From: Rehmannia glutinosa
Taxonomy: Eukaryota; Streptophyta; Magnoliopsida; Lamiales; Orobanchaceae
Length of the DNA stretch: 64,000 nucleotides
Assembly: GCA_016081115.2 (NCBI GenBank)
Contig: JABTTQ020002203.1
Span: 372,001 to 436,000, forward strand
Direction of reading: 5' to 3'
Made by a program: the position numbers and the translations under genes. Below the pieces are notes generated by a model, which was given only the letters and a program-made list of their open reading frames with translations, was not told the DNA's origin and made no database searches. Each line of letters begins with the position of its first letter. Within the stretch, counting starts at the first letter, position 1. Of the stretch, positions 35,178-45,297 are shown piece after piece.

Positions 35178-38100
35178 TTGTATACCAAGTGCCACTTGAT
35201 AGAGGATATCAAGAAGGAGTGGACAGAGTCGGGCAATTTAGATGAGTTTAGGAACGGACCGTTTGGGGCGTTTCTAAACTTCGACTCGGATGCATACATG
35301 ACCTCGAAGGGTATGCTCCATTGCTCGGTAGACAGATCTTATTGGAGGGATCTAAGACAAGCGACTTGTGGTTCCGCGTTTGTGGGCGGAACCTCAGATT
35401 TGGCCGACGAGAGTTTGCGACGGTTATGGGGCTACGCTTTGGCCCCTCGGAGATTGACCCATGCTCCTCACAGCATATCCCTCCGGCAGGAGGAGTATAC
35501 CGTCAGTATTTTGATGGGGAGTCCTTGATACCGAAGAAGATATTGCCGCTTTTCGTCGCGGGTCATTTCAGAGAGCGACCAGAGGATAATCTGAAGATGG
35601 CATATATCTTGTTCGTCACGAAGTATCTGTTCGCTCTCAATCTGCGGGTACCATCCCATTATGGTTGTGGACTTTGGTTGAGGATGGCCTGGGGTTTAGG
35701 GCATTCCCATGGGGCTCCTACGTGTATGAGCATCTCCTCCATTACCTGGATACTGGGGCCCGAGCCCCTGATGATCCTGAGAGACTAGTCCAGTTCCACA
35801 TCTATGCCTATTTCTATCCTATACATGTATATATAATTTAAACACGTATCACTTTTAACACGAGCATTTCATATTGTAATCGGGTTCGTTACTAATTTGT
35901 TTTTTGTTTGATACATCTATGGCCATTTGAGGCTATTCCTTCACTTGGTCGGGACCTTGCCCAGACCTCTGAATTGGATGGCTATCCTAGAGGCAGACGT
36001 TTTAGATGCTCCAAGAGGACCTTCAGTGCGGTGGTGTTATTTGACAGCTCCAAGGTAATTTTCAATTTTATTTATGAAATCATATGCGTAATAGTGGTAT
36101 TGATTCTATTTTCTTCATAATTAAGCTAAAGTTTCTATTTTTTTCACAGACGATATGCGCACCGTTACAACCCACCAAGGTGGAGTTACGACTCCCTTAC
36201 ATGCAAGGGTATGATATGGACATGTCGCAGGGATTGATATATGTCCATATGGATCATTTCCCGTCTCGGGCTGTACCACTTGACCCTGACGCTGTTGTTA
36301 GGGGGATTGTTCTGGAGCCAGCACGTACTGCGAGATCAGGACGGCATGTGTCTCAGCGTCCGAAGAGGCAGATGACCCAGTCCCAGCCTGCACGTATCGA
36401 TGATGATGATTATGATAGTGAGGCTGAGGATATTGATCATTCTTCATGTTCGAGTTGTCCTTCTCAGAGGCGGAGGACCCATACCCAGCCTCCACCCCCA
36501 CCTCGACGCTCTCCACCCCTGCCTCGACACTCTGCATCCCGGCCTCGATGCTCTCCACATGCATCTATGTCGCCTTCACCACCTCCACCTCCTTCCGGAT
36601 CTCCAACGGGGGCTCCTCGTCCCTCATCACAACGACCTACGGGACCGACTTTTCTATCTGACCCTGCTGCGAGCCATTCTACTCGGGTATTCATACAAAT
36701 GGTGGAGACAGTCGTAGGTCGGGTGATTGACCGTGCACTGGTTCGTCATAGAGAGATCATGATGGCTTCTGTACGAGATGAGATTGAGTTGTACTTGGAT
36801 ACTTGGCTGCCTGATTTGCTACGCCGAGTATACGTGAGCAGCAGCCTGCAGAGCCGAGTCATGAGCCACATGATTCAGATCCGGACATAGATGATCCATC
36901 TCTACGCACCAGCCACGGGACTCATGGAGCACATGGGCAGACATATACCGTTCAGACATCAAACTTTATGTATGGGGTATGTACCTATTTTTTATTTTAT
37001 CTTCTTTTGAATTCGAACTTTGTATTGAAGTGGAAATGATGTTAATAGTACTTCAATTGCTTCTTCTATTTGTCAGGACACTAGGCTATCCACCGCTGCG
37101 AAGGGTTTTTCATAGGCAGTGCCTAGTGATACTCCGCGTGGCACACCCCCGCCCTCACAGGTTCCATCTGCTGTAGTTGTTGAGCATACCAGAGAGTTTG
37201 CGGAGGCTGGTACTGCGGGGGTGGTTGCGGGGGCCGAGGCGGGAGGGATTACTCCCGTTGCCCCTGTACGTCCTGTCCGCCGCGTCCATATGCTGTCGAG
37301 GTTCCTACAATCTCCGTTTATAGATGTAGATGAACAGAGGATGCATAAATCAATTCGTCAGCAGTGTACTCAGTTCTTGGACATGCCTAACCCCCCGGTG
37401 TATGTTCTGTATATTTTGTTTGTCCTTAATAATATTTCATTTCAATACTCGTTAAACTGATATTCTTTGATGTCTGTCAGCCGAGATGTAGGGCTAGTGC
37501 CAGCTTGGTATCAGGGCCCCTCGTACTTTCAGGAGATTGAGGACGTAGAGGAGGATCTAGCCAATAATGTAAGTAGTTTTTTTAAGTATTTATTTTATTT
37601 TAATAAATAATTGTTATTGTTGTTTTAATCTCATGTTGTTTAAAATGTTGCAGCATATTGATCCTTATCTCGAGGTCCTTGCTCGGATATTGCACGACGG
37701 GATTCGGTTGCACCCTGGTGTTAGAGCAGACACTTTGAACATCCATGATTGTCACTTTTTTGTAAGTTTTTAATTCAGTTGACGTTCGTTAAACATACTT
37801 TATACTGTTGAAGGATTGATACTAATGTTTTTAAAATGAAAATTATCTATAGACGTGTATCAAGAATGCATGGGATCACCTCCATCCTGATGACACGGAG
37901 TGTCTGAGTACCTATGGGGGTAGCTGCCCGTACTTACAGTGGCCTATACCGAGACAGCTGTTGCAATATGTTCATGGGCAGTGTCCAGCGTGGGGTCAGC
38001 CTTGATACGTGGTCCCAGATGTAAGTATTAGTCACGTTATAGGTTTATTGCATCTTACTTGTAGTTCATATTAATCATATAATGCACTTAATAATGTTTC

Positions 38101-38537
38101 ATTTTATTACTTGTAGATCGTCTTTATATGTGTAGGCTCTGGGCATTGGGTCGTATGTCGCGTTCGGCTGATCGATTGGAATATTCAGCTGTACGACCCA
38201 TTGTCGCATCAGATGGACGATCCTTCTAACCCGACCATCTTTTATCACCGTCACCGCCAGCTGCTCCTGCTTCGACGTCTTCTTCCCCGATTGCTCGTTG
38301 TTGGTGGTTATTTTGAGAAGCGCGGGATTCCGATTGGATGCGACATATTGCCTATTACGATGATGCCGACAGAGAATTAGTTCATACAGACGGATAGCCA
38401 CAGTTGTGGCGCGTTTACCTGCATGTACGTCGAGCATTTGTTGGGTGAGTCCATCTCGGCGGATCAGACTATGGATACCATCCGCGAGTATCGGCTAAAG
38501 ATGGTGATGTCGATTTTGCGCACAGTACAGAGATAGT
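35178..38537 (+). pseudogene. Decayed DUF1985 and Ulp1/C48 protease gene
   Basis: The N-terminal part (DEFRNGPFGAFLNFDSDAYM, then, after a frame change near 35320, RFGRREFATVMGLRFGPSE and LWTLVEDGLGFRAFPWGSY) is DUF1985-like. A Pro/Arg/Ser-rich linker with PPPPPRRSPPL sits at 36465-36650. The protease lead-in is SRFLQSPFID at 37295. The Ulp1 core reads SGHWVVC (His, 38144), LYDPL (Asp, about 38193) and QTDSHSCGAFTCMYVEHLL (Gln and Cys, 38387-38440). Stops break it: TGA at 38003-38005 after WGQP, and TAG at 38378-38380 just before the catalytic Gln, most simply TGG to TAG. Several GT-AG introns lie between. Confidence 0.75.
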
Positions 38538-38998
38538 ACCTAGGGATTAGTTTGCACTTTGTATTCTATTTTGACTTTCGCGATGTACATATTGACTGTA
38601 CGAAGTCACCACCATGTGGATTGCTATTTCTGGTGCACAAAGTCCCCACCATCCCATGATCTTTTGGTTGCAAGGTCACAAATATTCGGGGATCTTTGAA
38701 AATCTCAGCTACTCGTCGAAGATTCCATTCACATATAATCAAAGACTTAAACTCAGAACCACTCCCAGTTGGCATTAAACAGTGTAATTTGTATTAACAC
38801 AAACGCCGGTCACCATTTACAACGTTATGAACAATATCTACAAACCCACTATATGATATTATCCACAACGACGTAAAAAAGAGTACTTCTTCACCATTCC
38901 TATAGAAACTACCATCCCAAAAACCGCTATGGACTATTATCATTTTATCATCCTCTATCTGAAACCAACAACAACAGATAAAAAAAAATTCAAATCTA

Positions 38999-39105
38999 AA
39001 CATGTAACTCGAACAAATGTAACTCAACATCTTACTCGTAGTCGAGTTACATCTAATTCGAAATCAAGTCAGATGTAACTCGACATCGAGTCAGACGTCG
39101 AGGTA
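38999..39105. repeat. Right subterminal CGAGTTACA repeats
   Basis: ACATGTAACTCGAACAAATG, then CGTAGTCGAGTTACATC and TGTAACTCGACATCGAG, mirror the left array. They lie inside the right inverted repeat. Confidence 0.8.
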
Positions 39106-39497
39106 CATTTGCAGGCTGTTGTTCGAGCTTTTTTCGAACTAATTTTTTTCATGTATATGGTTTTCAAATCTATTCTACACCCAACCTCAAACTAAATACG
39201 ATACTGAAATGAATAAAGGATGAGCTAGAGAACAAAATGCTTACATTGTTTCGAGATTCCGATCGAAAAAATGTGTCGCCGAAAATTCGCCGGAATAGTT
39301 ATGTCTTTGAACCAAAACTGAGAGAGAGAAAGTGAAAAGGAGAAAGAGTGGTATATGACCTAATGTAATATGCTTAAAGGGTATGAATATCATTTCACAC
39401 CCCAAAAAGACTAAAAAATATGTGTTTGAAAAAGTTGGTTATTTTTAATCTTTACAATTTGGAAATGGCTAATTTGACTCATTTCCACTTTATATTA

Positions 39498-40498
39498 TAT
39501 TGTATAAGGGGAAATCAAAGTCGAACGATTAAATATTTATTATATATAATGATAAATTTTAAATTATTATACTTGCATCGAAAAGTATTCTTATTTACTA
39601 AAAGTTAGAACACATCTCTTGCAGATATTATACTTGCATCGAAAAGAATCGATGTACAAGGCGATAGTTTACATCAGTTAATGCAATAACCGATGTAAAA
39701 CTCGGTTTTCATTTCCCCATATTTATAAAATAGTATGCCCTACGCCTATACAATTCTAAAACAATACGCCCTTCTAGCGCAACAACAATATGACAACAAT
39801 CACCTAAAAATACCATATACGATCAATACAATAACAATCACCTAAATATCATATACCAACAATACAATAAATTGTAATATTAAGTCAATAATTTAACTAC
39901 AAAATGGATCATCATGTTCTATAATACAATATAGAAAATCCTTTAACACAATACACAAGGTGATTAATGCAATATTAGTTGGTTGCTTCAAACTACCATA
40001 TGCAACTTGGTAATCAATGTTGGATTCTTTATTATAAATCAACATACAAGAAAGTCCAGAAAAAGATAAAACATTACAATAATAAGTTGACCTAAAGCAC
40101 AGTGCAACATGTTAATCAGTTTCAATCCAATTCAAGAAATTTAATAAAATCACTAAAATAAGAAAGAAAAAAAAGAGGTTTAAATCCAATCCAATATATA
40201 CAACAATATAACAAGAAATTAATTAATGGTGGGTAATTATAATTAGAGGGTATAAACTACATGAAAAGGGGTAGTTATAACCGTAAGCATATTTAAGCCA
40301 TAATAGTAACTAAAATAATCAAGATTTGGGAAAATGGAAAAGAAACCATCATACTTGCAATTGTAAAACCTTGAATCCTCCACAAGTTCTTGCATTGATG
40401 ATAAGGTTTGGACGTAAAGCTTGAATAGAAGCATAAGTCAGACGAGATGCAAAACCGTGCCTATGCAATCAACCCCTGATAAAGAAATAACTCACTAA
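39498..40498. other. Non-coding interval with a short direct repeat
   Basis: ATTATACTTGCATCGAAAAG occurs at 39566 and again at 39627. Between 39640 and 39710, GATGTACAAGG, TTACATCAGTTAATGCAATA and ACCGATGTAAAACTCGG look like subterminal repeats of yet another CACTA family, now isolated. No gene was seen. Confidence 0.45.
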
Positions 40499-40524
40499 CA
40501 CTACAAGAAAACTGTTGATAGACA

Positions 40525-40830
40525 CCACCAAAACGACACCGGTTTTATGACTTTACTGGTGTCTTTTCCCATATAACAGCGGTTTTGTCAGAAACCGGTG
40601 TCTAATTAGTGTTGTCGTTCAATAAACAACAGCGGTTTCCTAGAACCGGTGTCTATTGTAAAAAATTTCCCAAATAGACACCGGTTTTAGCATCGGATTT
40701 CGAAACCGGTGTCTATTTGTATAAATTCTTTTAGATTAGACACCAGATTTTTTGACACCGGTTATAGAACGGTGTCTTTATTTTTTAACACAAGATCTTT
40801 AGACACGGTTCTAGAACCGGTGTCGTTTGA
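40525..40830. repeat. Left subterminal ACACCGGT repeats
   Basis: ACACCGGTTTT, GAAACCGGTGTCT and related forms recur about ten times in both orientations. The family is different in core sequence from the GACAACGGT repeats of the first CACTA element. Confidence 0.9.
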
Positions 40831-41223
40831 GCCCCTAATTAATTTTTTTGTGAACCCTATTTAATAATTAATTAATAATTAGGTTAATTATCACTTATAG
40901 TGAAATTGAAGAATAGAATTCTATCTTTCAGTTTCTCCTCGTTCTGCGCCGTTCCCATCTCCACCTCTCGCCCGTGCGCCTGTCGCCCATCGTCGTCGCC
41001 GTCGCCTCTACCCTCCACCCGTCACTTCTCCCCTCCGCCTGTCACTTTCTCTCCTCCCGCCGGTCGCTAACGCGTTGCGTTCGTCACCTCTTCCCTTCGC
41101 CACCGTCAACCACCATCTTCAACCTCGGCGCCGCTCGTCACCGCCACCGTCAACCACCATCTTCAACATCTTTCAAAGACTAAGCCGAAGGTAGATTTCT
41201 TTATTTAGAGTTTAAATCCAGTT

Positions 41224-41247
41224 ATTTATTTATTTATTTATTTATTA
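41224..41247 (+). repeat. (TTTA)n microsatellite
   Basis: About six copies of TTTA, inside the CACTA element. Confidence 0.8.
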
Positions 41248-41280
41248 TTTGTTCTATTTAGGGTTTAAATCTATTTTTGA

Positions 41281-41489
41281 TTGAGTTTTGATTTTAGTTT
41301 TTGGTTTAAATATACGATCTCGGAGACAAATGTTTTGGAGAATTCTGATTGCGTCGACGACTGGAATTACGACAATTTACAACACATATTGGCATATCGT
41401 AATAGATTGGGGCTTTTGCAAAAGAACGCTAAAAATCCGTGGGCGAGAGATAATCTTCGATATAAACAAGGCTGGTATTTTGTTGCTAT
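41281..41489 (+). pseudogene. Exon-like frame of unknown origin in the CACTA element
   Basis: An open frame includes TNVLENSDCVDDWNYDNLQH followed by a hydrophilic stretch ending KQGWYFVAI, and then a good donor (ATA|GTGAGT) at about 41489/41490. Upstream (40930-41185) is GC-rich sequence with many CCG/CGT triplets, unlike the surrounding DNA and like the 5' part of a gene. I do not recognise the product. It may be another captured exon or the element's own leader. Confidence 0.4.
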
Positions 41490-42789
41490 AGTGAGTAATA
41501 AATCACCTTCTTTCTTATGTTGGTTGTTGTTAAACTCTCAATTTCGTGTGTTCATTTGCTTTTACTCATATATTTGCAGTTTGCATTAGAGCAATAACCA
41601 ATTGTTGGGACTGGTTTTGCATTTTGAGTACGGGATTTATAATTTCTTTCTTCACATGCTCTTAATCAAGGGTATAACTCTGTTTTTGTCTTGAAAGTAT
41701 GATTTTTTTCTTCTTATAAATCCATTGGCTATTCTTTGGAGTGTGATCTTGTTGTCCTGTTTCAGTCTCAATTTTTTTTATTTATATTGCATATGAATGA
41801 CAAAGGTGCAAATTTTTTCATGTGGGCTGCTAATTGCAATTCCTTATATCTCTCTTGTTTTCCACTTCACTTGTACACTTTTTCTTTCTAAATTTTGTTT
41901 GAAACCATTTGTCTATTTGAAGTTTGCCTAGAGGGCCATCTCTGTGGGGTTAATTATCTTCTGGTTAACTTGTTTCTCGAAACAATGCGAAAAATTTAAG
42001 TGACCACTTCTTTGGGCATTGGGTGATAGTTTGGGAAGAAGTCAAAGGTATTGAACTAGGAGAGTGTTTGATTCAATGGTTACACGTCTATGGGTGCATG
42101 TTGAAAAGATATTTAGTATGTCACAAACTTTAGTTGGCAGATTTAGGATAAAAGTGAGGAATGAACATTGAGATGGAATATGTTGTTTTGTCCAAATTGA
42201 TTCATATACTCAAATTATTGTGCAATAATTCATACATAAGAATATAGGTGTTTCAATCTTGCTATAGTATATGTTACCAAATGGAATATGCTAGCAAGAC
42301 ATCAGGTAGTTGGCAAAAAGCTATATAAAATCTGGTACATCTTTTGCTACACTACCTTATCAGTTTTTGGTGTGTGTGACCTCTGATTATGTCTGCTACA
42401 CTAATATAAATAGATCAGATTTTGTTTTTCTATTATCTGTTGCAAGGTTTTCGAATTTGACCTGCAAATAAATAATTACAATTGTAATTTCTATATTTAA
42501 AATGCTTAAAATAATGTTGTTTAAAATGTTGTTCACTTTAGATATGGATACGAAATGCCAGTTGATTCATTGGCACGGTGGTATCTATATTTTATTGCAC
42601 GAAATAGATTTTCACTCTGCTTTGTTCTTTTATGTTAAGTAAGCAACTAGTTTTGCTCACAAATGTGTGCTCTAAGAAAATAATGCTCATACATTTTGTC
42701 TGACATAATGCCTGAACCTTGAATTGTGTAGTACTAGGATTATGTAGCTAATTGCCAATTGTACGTGATACAATCCAGCTATGTTTCTA

Positions 42790-43020
42790 AGGGGATCTGC
42801 TCTGTTTTTTTTGCCTCAGTTTTTCCAGCTTTTTTTGGAAAAAAGCTGTTTTTAGCTTTTTTGCTGGAAAAAGCTATTTTTTGCTTGTTCGAAATTTTGG
42901 GAAGTAAGATTAATATGTGGTTGATGTTTGTAGGCTTACGTGCTTATGATTTTCAGTTTGGATGTTTTTAAGTTTCAGCTTTTTTTGGGATCAAAAGCTG
43001 CTTCCAGCTTTTTTCATTGC
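42790..43020. repeat. AGCTTTTTT/AAAAAGCTG repeat stretch
   Basis: T-runs and A-runs alternate around AGCTTTTTT, GGAAAAAGCT and CTTCCAGCTTTTTT. The text resembles the stretch at 20405-20870 in the other CACTA element. Confidence 0.55.
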
Positions 43021-43242
43021 AAAATTATCGCCTTTGTTGCTGATGGTTATTGATTTTTGGTTAAGTGGGCTTGAGGGATTTGTTCTTAGAGTTAAGATTG
43101 GGCTGGCTTAAAGAAATGATTTAGAGCTTGTTTGAAGGCTTGAGGGTTTTGTTTTGTGTCACGCAGCAAGACTTGTTGCTGAAACTTTCTGAGTTGGAGA
43201 ATGATAGCAAAGGTCTATTGGAAAGCAAGACAAGTTTACTAG

Positions 43243-43658
43243 GTTTCATTCTTCAGTTAAGCGAGGAGATATTGTAGGGATCATTGGGTTCCCAGGTTCG
43301 TGGCTGTTAATTTTTTGTGAGCAAAGGAAATTTATAATAGTAGCCATGAAAATGACATTTCAAAATGCCCTTACTGTTGCGAATTAGATATTTTCTTCAC
43401 ATCCAAACTTAAATTTCTTAGGACTTTTAGTTAGATGCCTTAAGCTACTTGGTTTCAGGTGTTTGCTTTAATTTTAGGTTCTACTTTGTTGTTATCCCAA
43501 TTGAACTGGTCAATATTGATCCAGTTTTGAAGGTCACTCTCTTGGCTTCATAATACTAATTTCCATATGGCATCAAAAAAAAAAAAATTACTAATTTCCA
43601 TATGACCCACTCTTATGATTCTTCATTTTATAGGTAAAAGTAAAAGGGGAGAACTCAG
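43243..43658 (+). pseudogene. Captured lysyl-tRNA synthetase fragment (two part-exons and intron)
   Basis: Lysyl-tRNA synthetase charges tRNA-Lys. The first piece, 43243-43295, follows a TACTAG acceptor-like site and reads FHSSVKRGDIVGIIGFPG. The second, 43634-43658, follows TTTTATAG and reads GKSKRGELS. The phase-1 splice joins the Gly codon exactly, giving the conserved anticodon-binding-domain sequence KRGDIVG-IGFPGK-KRGELSIFPRSF of plant cytosolic enzymes. After GELS identity is lost, marking the breakpoint. The retained intron shows capture from genomic DNA, not from mRNA. It has no start codon or remaining domains, so no enzyme can be made. Confidence 0.75.
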
Positions 43659-44021
43659 TTACTTTATCTTCCTCATGTTTGGGATTCTTTCTAGTGTATG
43701 CGATGTGCATGTTTGTCCTGCATACATGATACTCTTTTTATTGATAGTGAAAGATTATGATTAACCGTGTCTCTAAGTATATGATACTTCTACCATTGTC
43801 TGTATGTTTTGTGGAAAATTGATCTTGTTCCAGTAACTTGTCATTTTTAAAGAAGTTAATATTTTGGTTAAATTACGAAAACACATAAAACTCCTGTTGA
43901 AAATTACAAATACCCCTTTAATCCTAATATTTTTGTTGTGTGCATAATTCACTATGATTAGTTGCTGAGAAGGGTTGGTTCATTAATGGCTAAATCATTC
44001 AACTCTTTCGTATGTTTGTAG

Positions 44022-44078
44022 GCTGAGAAGAATGAGCTTCGTGACGAGAAACAAAGGTTAAAGGCGGAGAAGCTTGAC
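44022..44078 (+). pseudogene. Captured exon of an ILR3/bHLH104-like transcription factor
   Basis: Group IVc bHLH factors regulate iron homeostasis. After a clear acceptor (TGTTTGTAG at 44013-44021) the exon reads AEKNELRDEKQRLKAEKLD, which matches the leucine-zipper-like coiled coil after the bHLH domain in this group, LKAEKNELRDEKQRLKAEKE. The exon starts at the same place as in those genes. The bHLH domain itself is absent and a stop follows soon after. It could in principle form part of a chimeric transcript with the lysyl-tRNA synthetase pieces upstream. Confidence 0.72.
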
Positions 44079-44332
44079 CATTTTTTAAAGCTTGAATGAC
44101 ATGAGCTATGTTGATCATCTGGATTTTGTTGTCTTTAGTTGAATTATGTAGTTTTTTTGTTGGTTGATGGAATTAATGGACTATGAATTTATAGTTGTTT
44201 TATCGAAAGGAAACTTCGCTACTTGTACTTTTTGTTGGATTTTGGCTATTGGAGGTAACTTTAGTATTAATGGATTTCATGTTTAATTGGTAGTGAAATT
44301 ATGATGATTGCTAGAATTGGAGTTCATCAAAA

Positions 44333-44806
44333 GACACCGGTTTAAAACCGGTGTCAAATACATAAATTTTTAACATTAGAAAGCGGATAATTTTTCTCAA
44401 AGAAACCGGTTTAAAACCTGTGTCTTTCAAAGAAAAGATATCGGTTTAAAACCGGTGTCTTTAAAATAAAAGACACCGGTTTTAAATCGGTGTCAAAAAG
44501 TTTAGGCTTATAACACCAGTGGCTTTAACACCGGTTGTTTTACTTATAGACACCGGTTTAAAACCAGTGTCGTTGAAGGAAAAGACACCGGTTTTAAACC
44601 GGTGTCAAAAAGTTCAGACTTTTAACACCAGTGGCTTTAACACCGGTTGTTTTTACTAATAGACACCGGTTTTAAACCGGTGTCTTTTCCCTCAACGACA
44701 CCGGTTTTAAACCGGTGTCAAAAAGTTCAGACTTTTAACACCAGTGGCTTTAACACCGGTTGGTTTACTAATAGACACCGGTTTAAAACCGGTGTCTATC
44801 AGCTTT
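44333..44806. repeat. Right subterminal palindromes with a higher-order tandem unit
   Basis: GACACCGGTTTTAAACCGGT palindromes recur about every 40-60 bp. A larger unit of about 110-120 bp, containing CAAAAAGTTCAGACTTTTAA and CACCAGTGGCTTTAACACCG, is repeated three times from about 44470 to 44765. Confidence 0.9.
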
Positions 44807-44818
44807 TCTGTAGTAGTG

Positions 44819-45297
44819 TAACTTAGCAATTGGAATTAGAGAGTGGTATATCAGATGTGATGCTTTGCTGCAACCAGAATAATAGATTTACTTAAACTGC
44901 CAAGTGCATCACATGGTTCAACTACTCAATTTAACATGCATATATGTTTCGACATTGTAGTACATCCATCTACATTTTAGTACAAATAAAACCGTCTAAT
45001 TATTTGAACTAAAATAAATCAAGTCTATCACTTTCCATTCAAAACAAATTTAGTAGCTGTTACAATAGTGCTAACAAAAAAATTCTAACATTCATTTTGG
45101 GACAAGAGGATTATATGAGAAATGAAAAATTAAAGAAATGAAGTAACCTCTATAAATTGATAAAAGATTATCTGCATCAAAAAGTAAAATAACAAGATGA
45201 TCAACATATTGATTTATTATTTCGTATCCAACAATTCCTAGCAAAAAGGCAATGAAAAGCTCCTCAGCTTTTGTTCCTGTTCATAAAACACAAGACC
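44819..45297. other. Short interval without recognisable feature
   Basis: AT-rich, no coding domain on either strand. It separates the CACTA element from the truncated end of the copia element. Confidence 0.6.

Larger units (their letters stand above)
34500..39497 (+). mobile_element. Mutator-like element with long inverted repeats, Ulp1-bearing
   Basis: Long imperfect inverted repeats are visible: CTTTTTCAAACACATCTTTT and TTTTGGGGTGTGAAAT at 34550-34593 correspond in inverse to 39395-39438. Subterminal repeats of CGAGTTACA-type occur at both ends (34935-35085 and 38999-39105). The interior carries a decayed DUF1985-Ulp1 gene and no transposase. This matches Ulp1-carrying Mutator-like elements of the Kaonashi type. 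A possible 9-bp duplication is TATTGTACA/TATTGTATA (34491-34499 and 39498-39506, one mismatch); the ends were set from it and could be wrong. Confidence 0.65.
40499..44818. mobile_element. Non-autonomous CACTA element with captured gene fragments
   Basis: The left end is CACTACAAGAAAACTGTTGA, the right end the inverse of CACTACTACAGAAAAGCTGA. The duplication TAA flanks it (40496-40498 and 44819-44821). Both ends carry subterminal palindromes of ACACCGGTTTTAAACCGGTG type. There is no transposase. Instead the interior holds fragments of host genes with their introns: lysyl-tRNA synthetase (43243-43658) and a bHLH exon (44022-44078), and an unidentified exon-like frame (about 41281-41489). This is DNA-level gene capture as known for CACTA and Pack-type elements. 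Confidence 0.92.

Noticed and set aside
36298..36694. Alternative frames through the Pro-rich linker, including Gly-rich minus-strand frames
   Set aside because: The plus-strand frame continues the DUF1985-Ulp1 gene; the others result from GC-rich simple sequence.
39600..39710. A further complete CACTA element
   Set aside because: Only repeat fragments resembling subterminal sites are visible; no CACTA ends or target duplication could be found.
44022..44078. A resident bHLH gene
   Set aside because: Only the coiled-coil exon is present, without the bHLH domain, inside a complete CACTA element.
44333..44806. Regularly spaced palindromic repeats resembling a CRISPR array
   Set aside because: The repeats are CACTA subterminal binding sites, occur at both ends of a TAA-flanked element, vary in length and lie in a plant genome.
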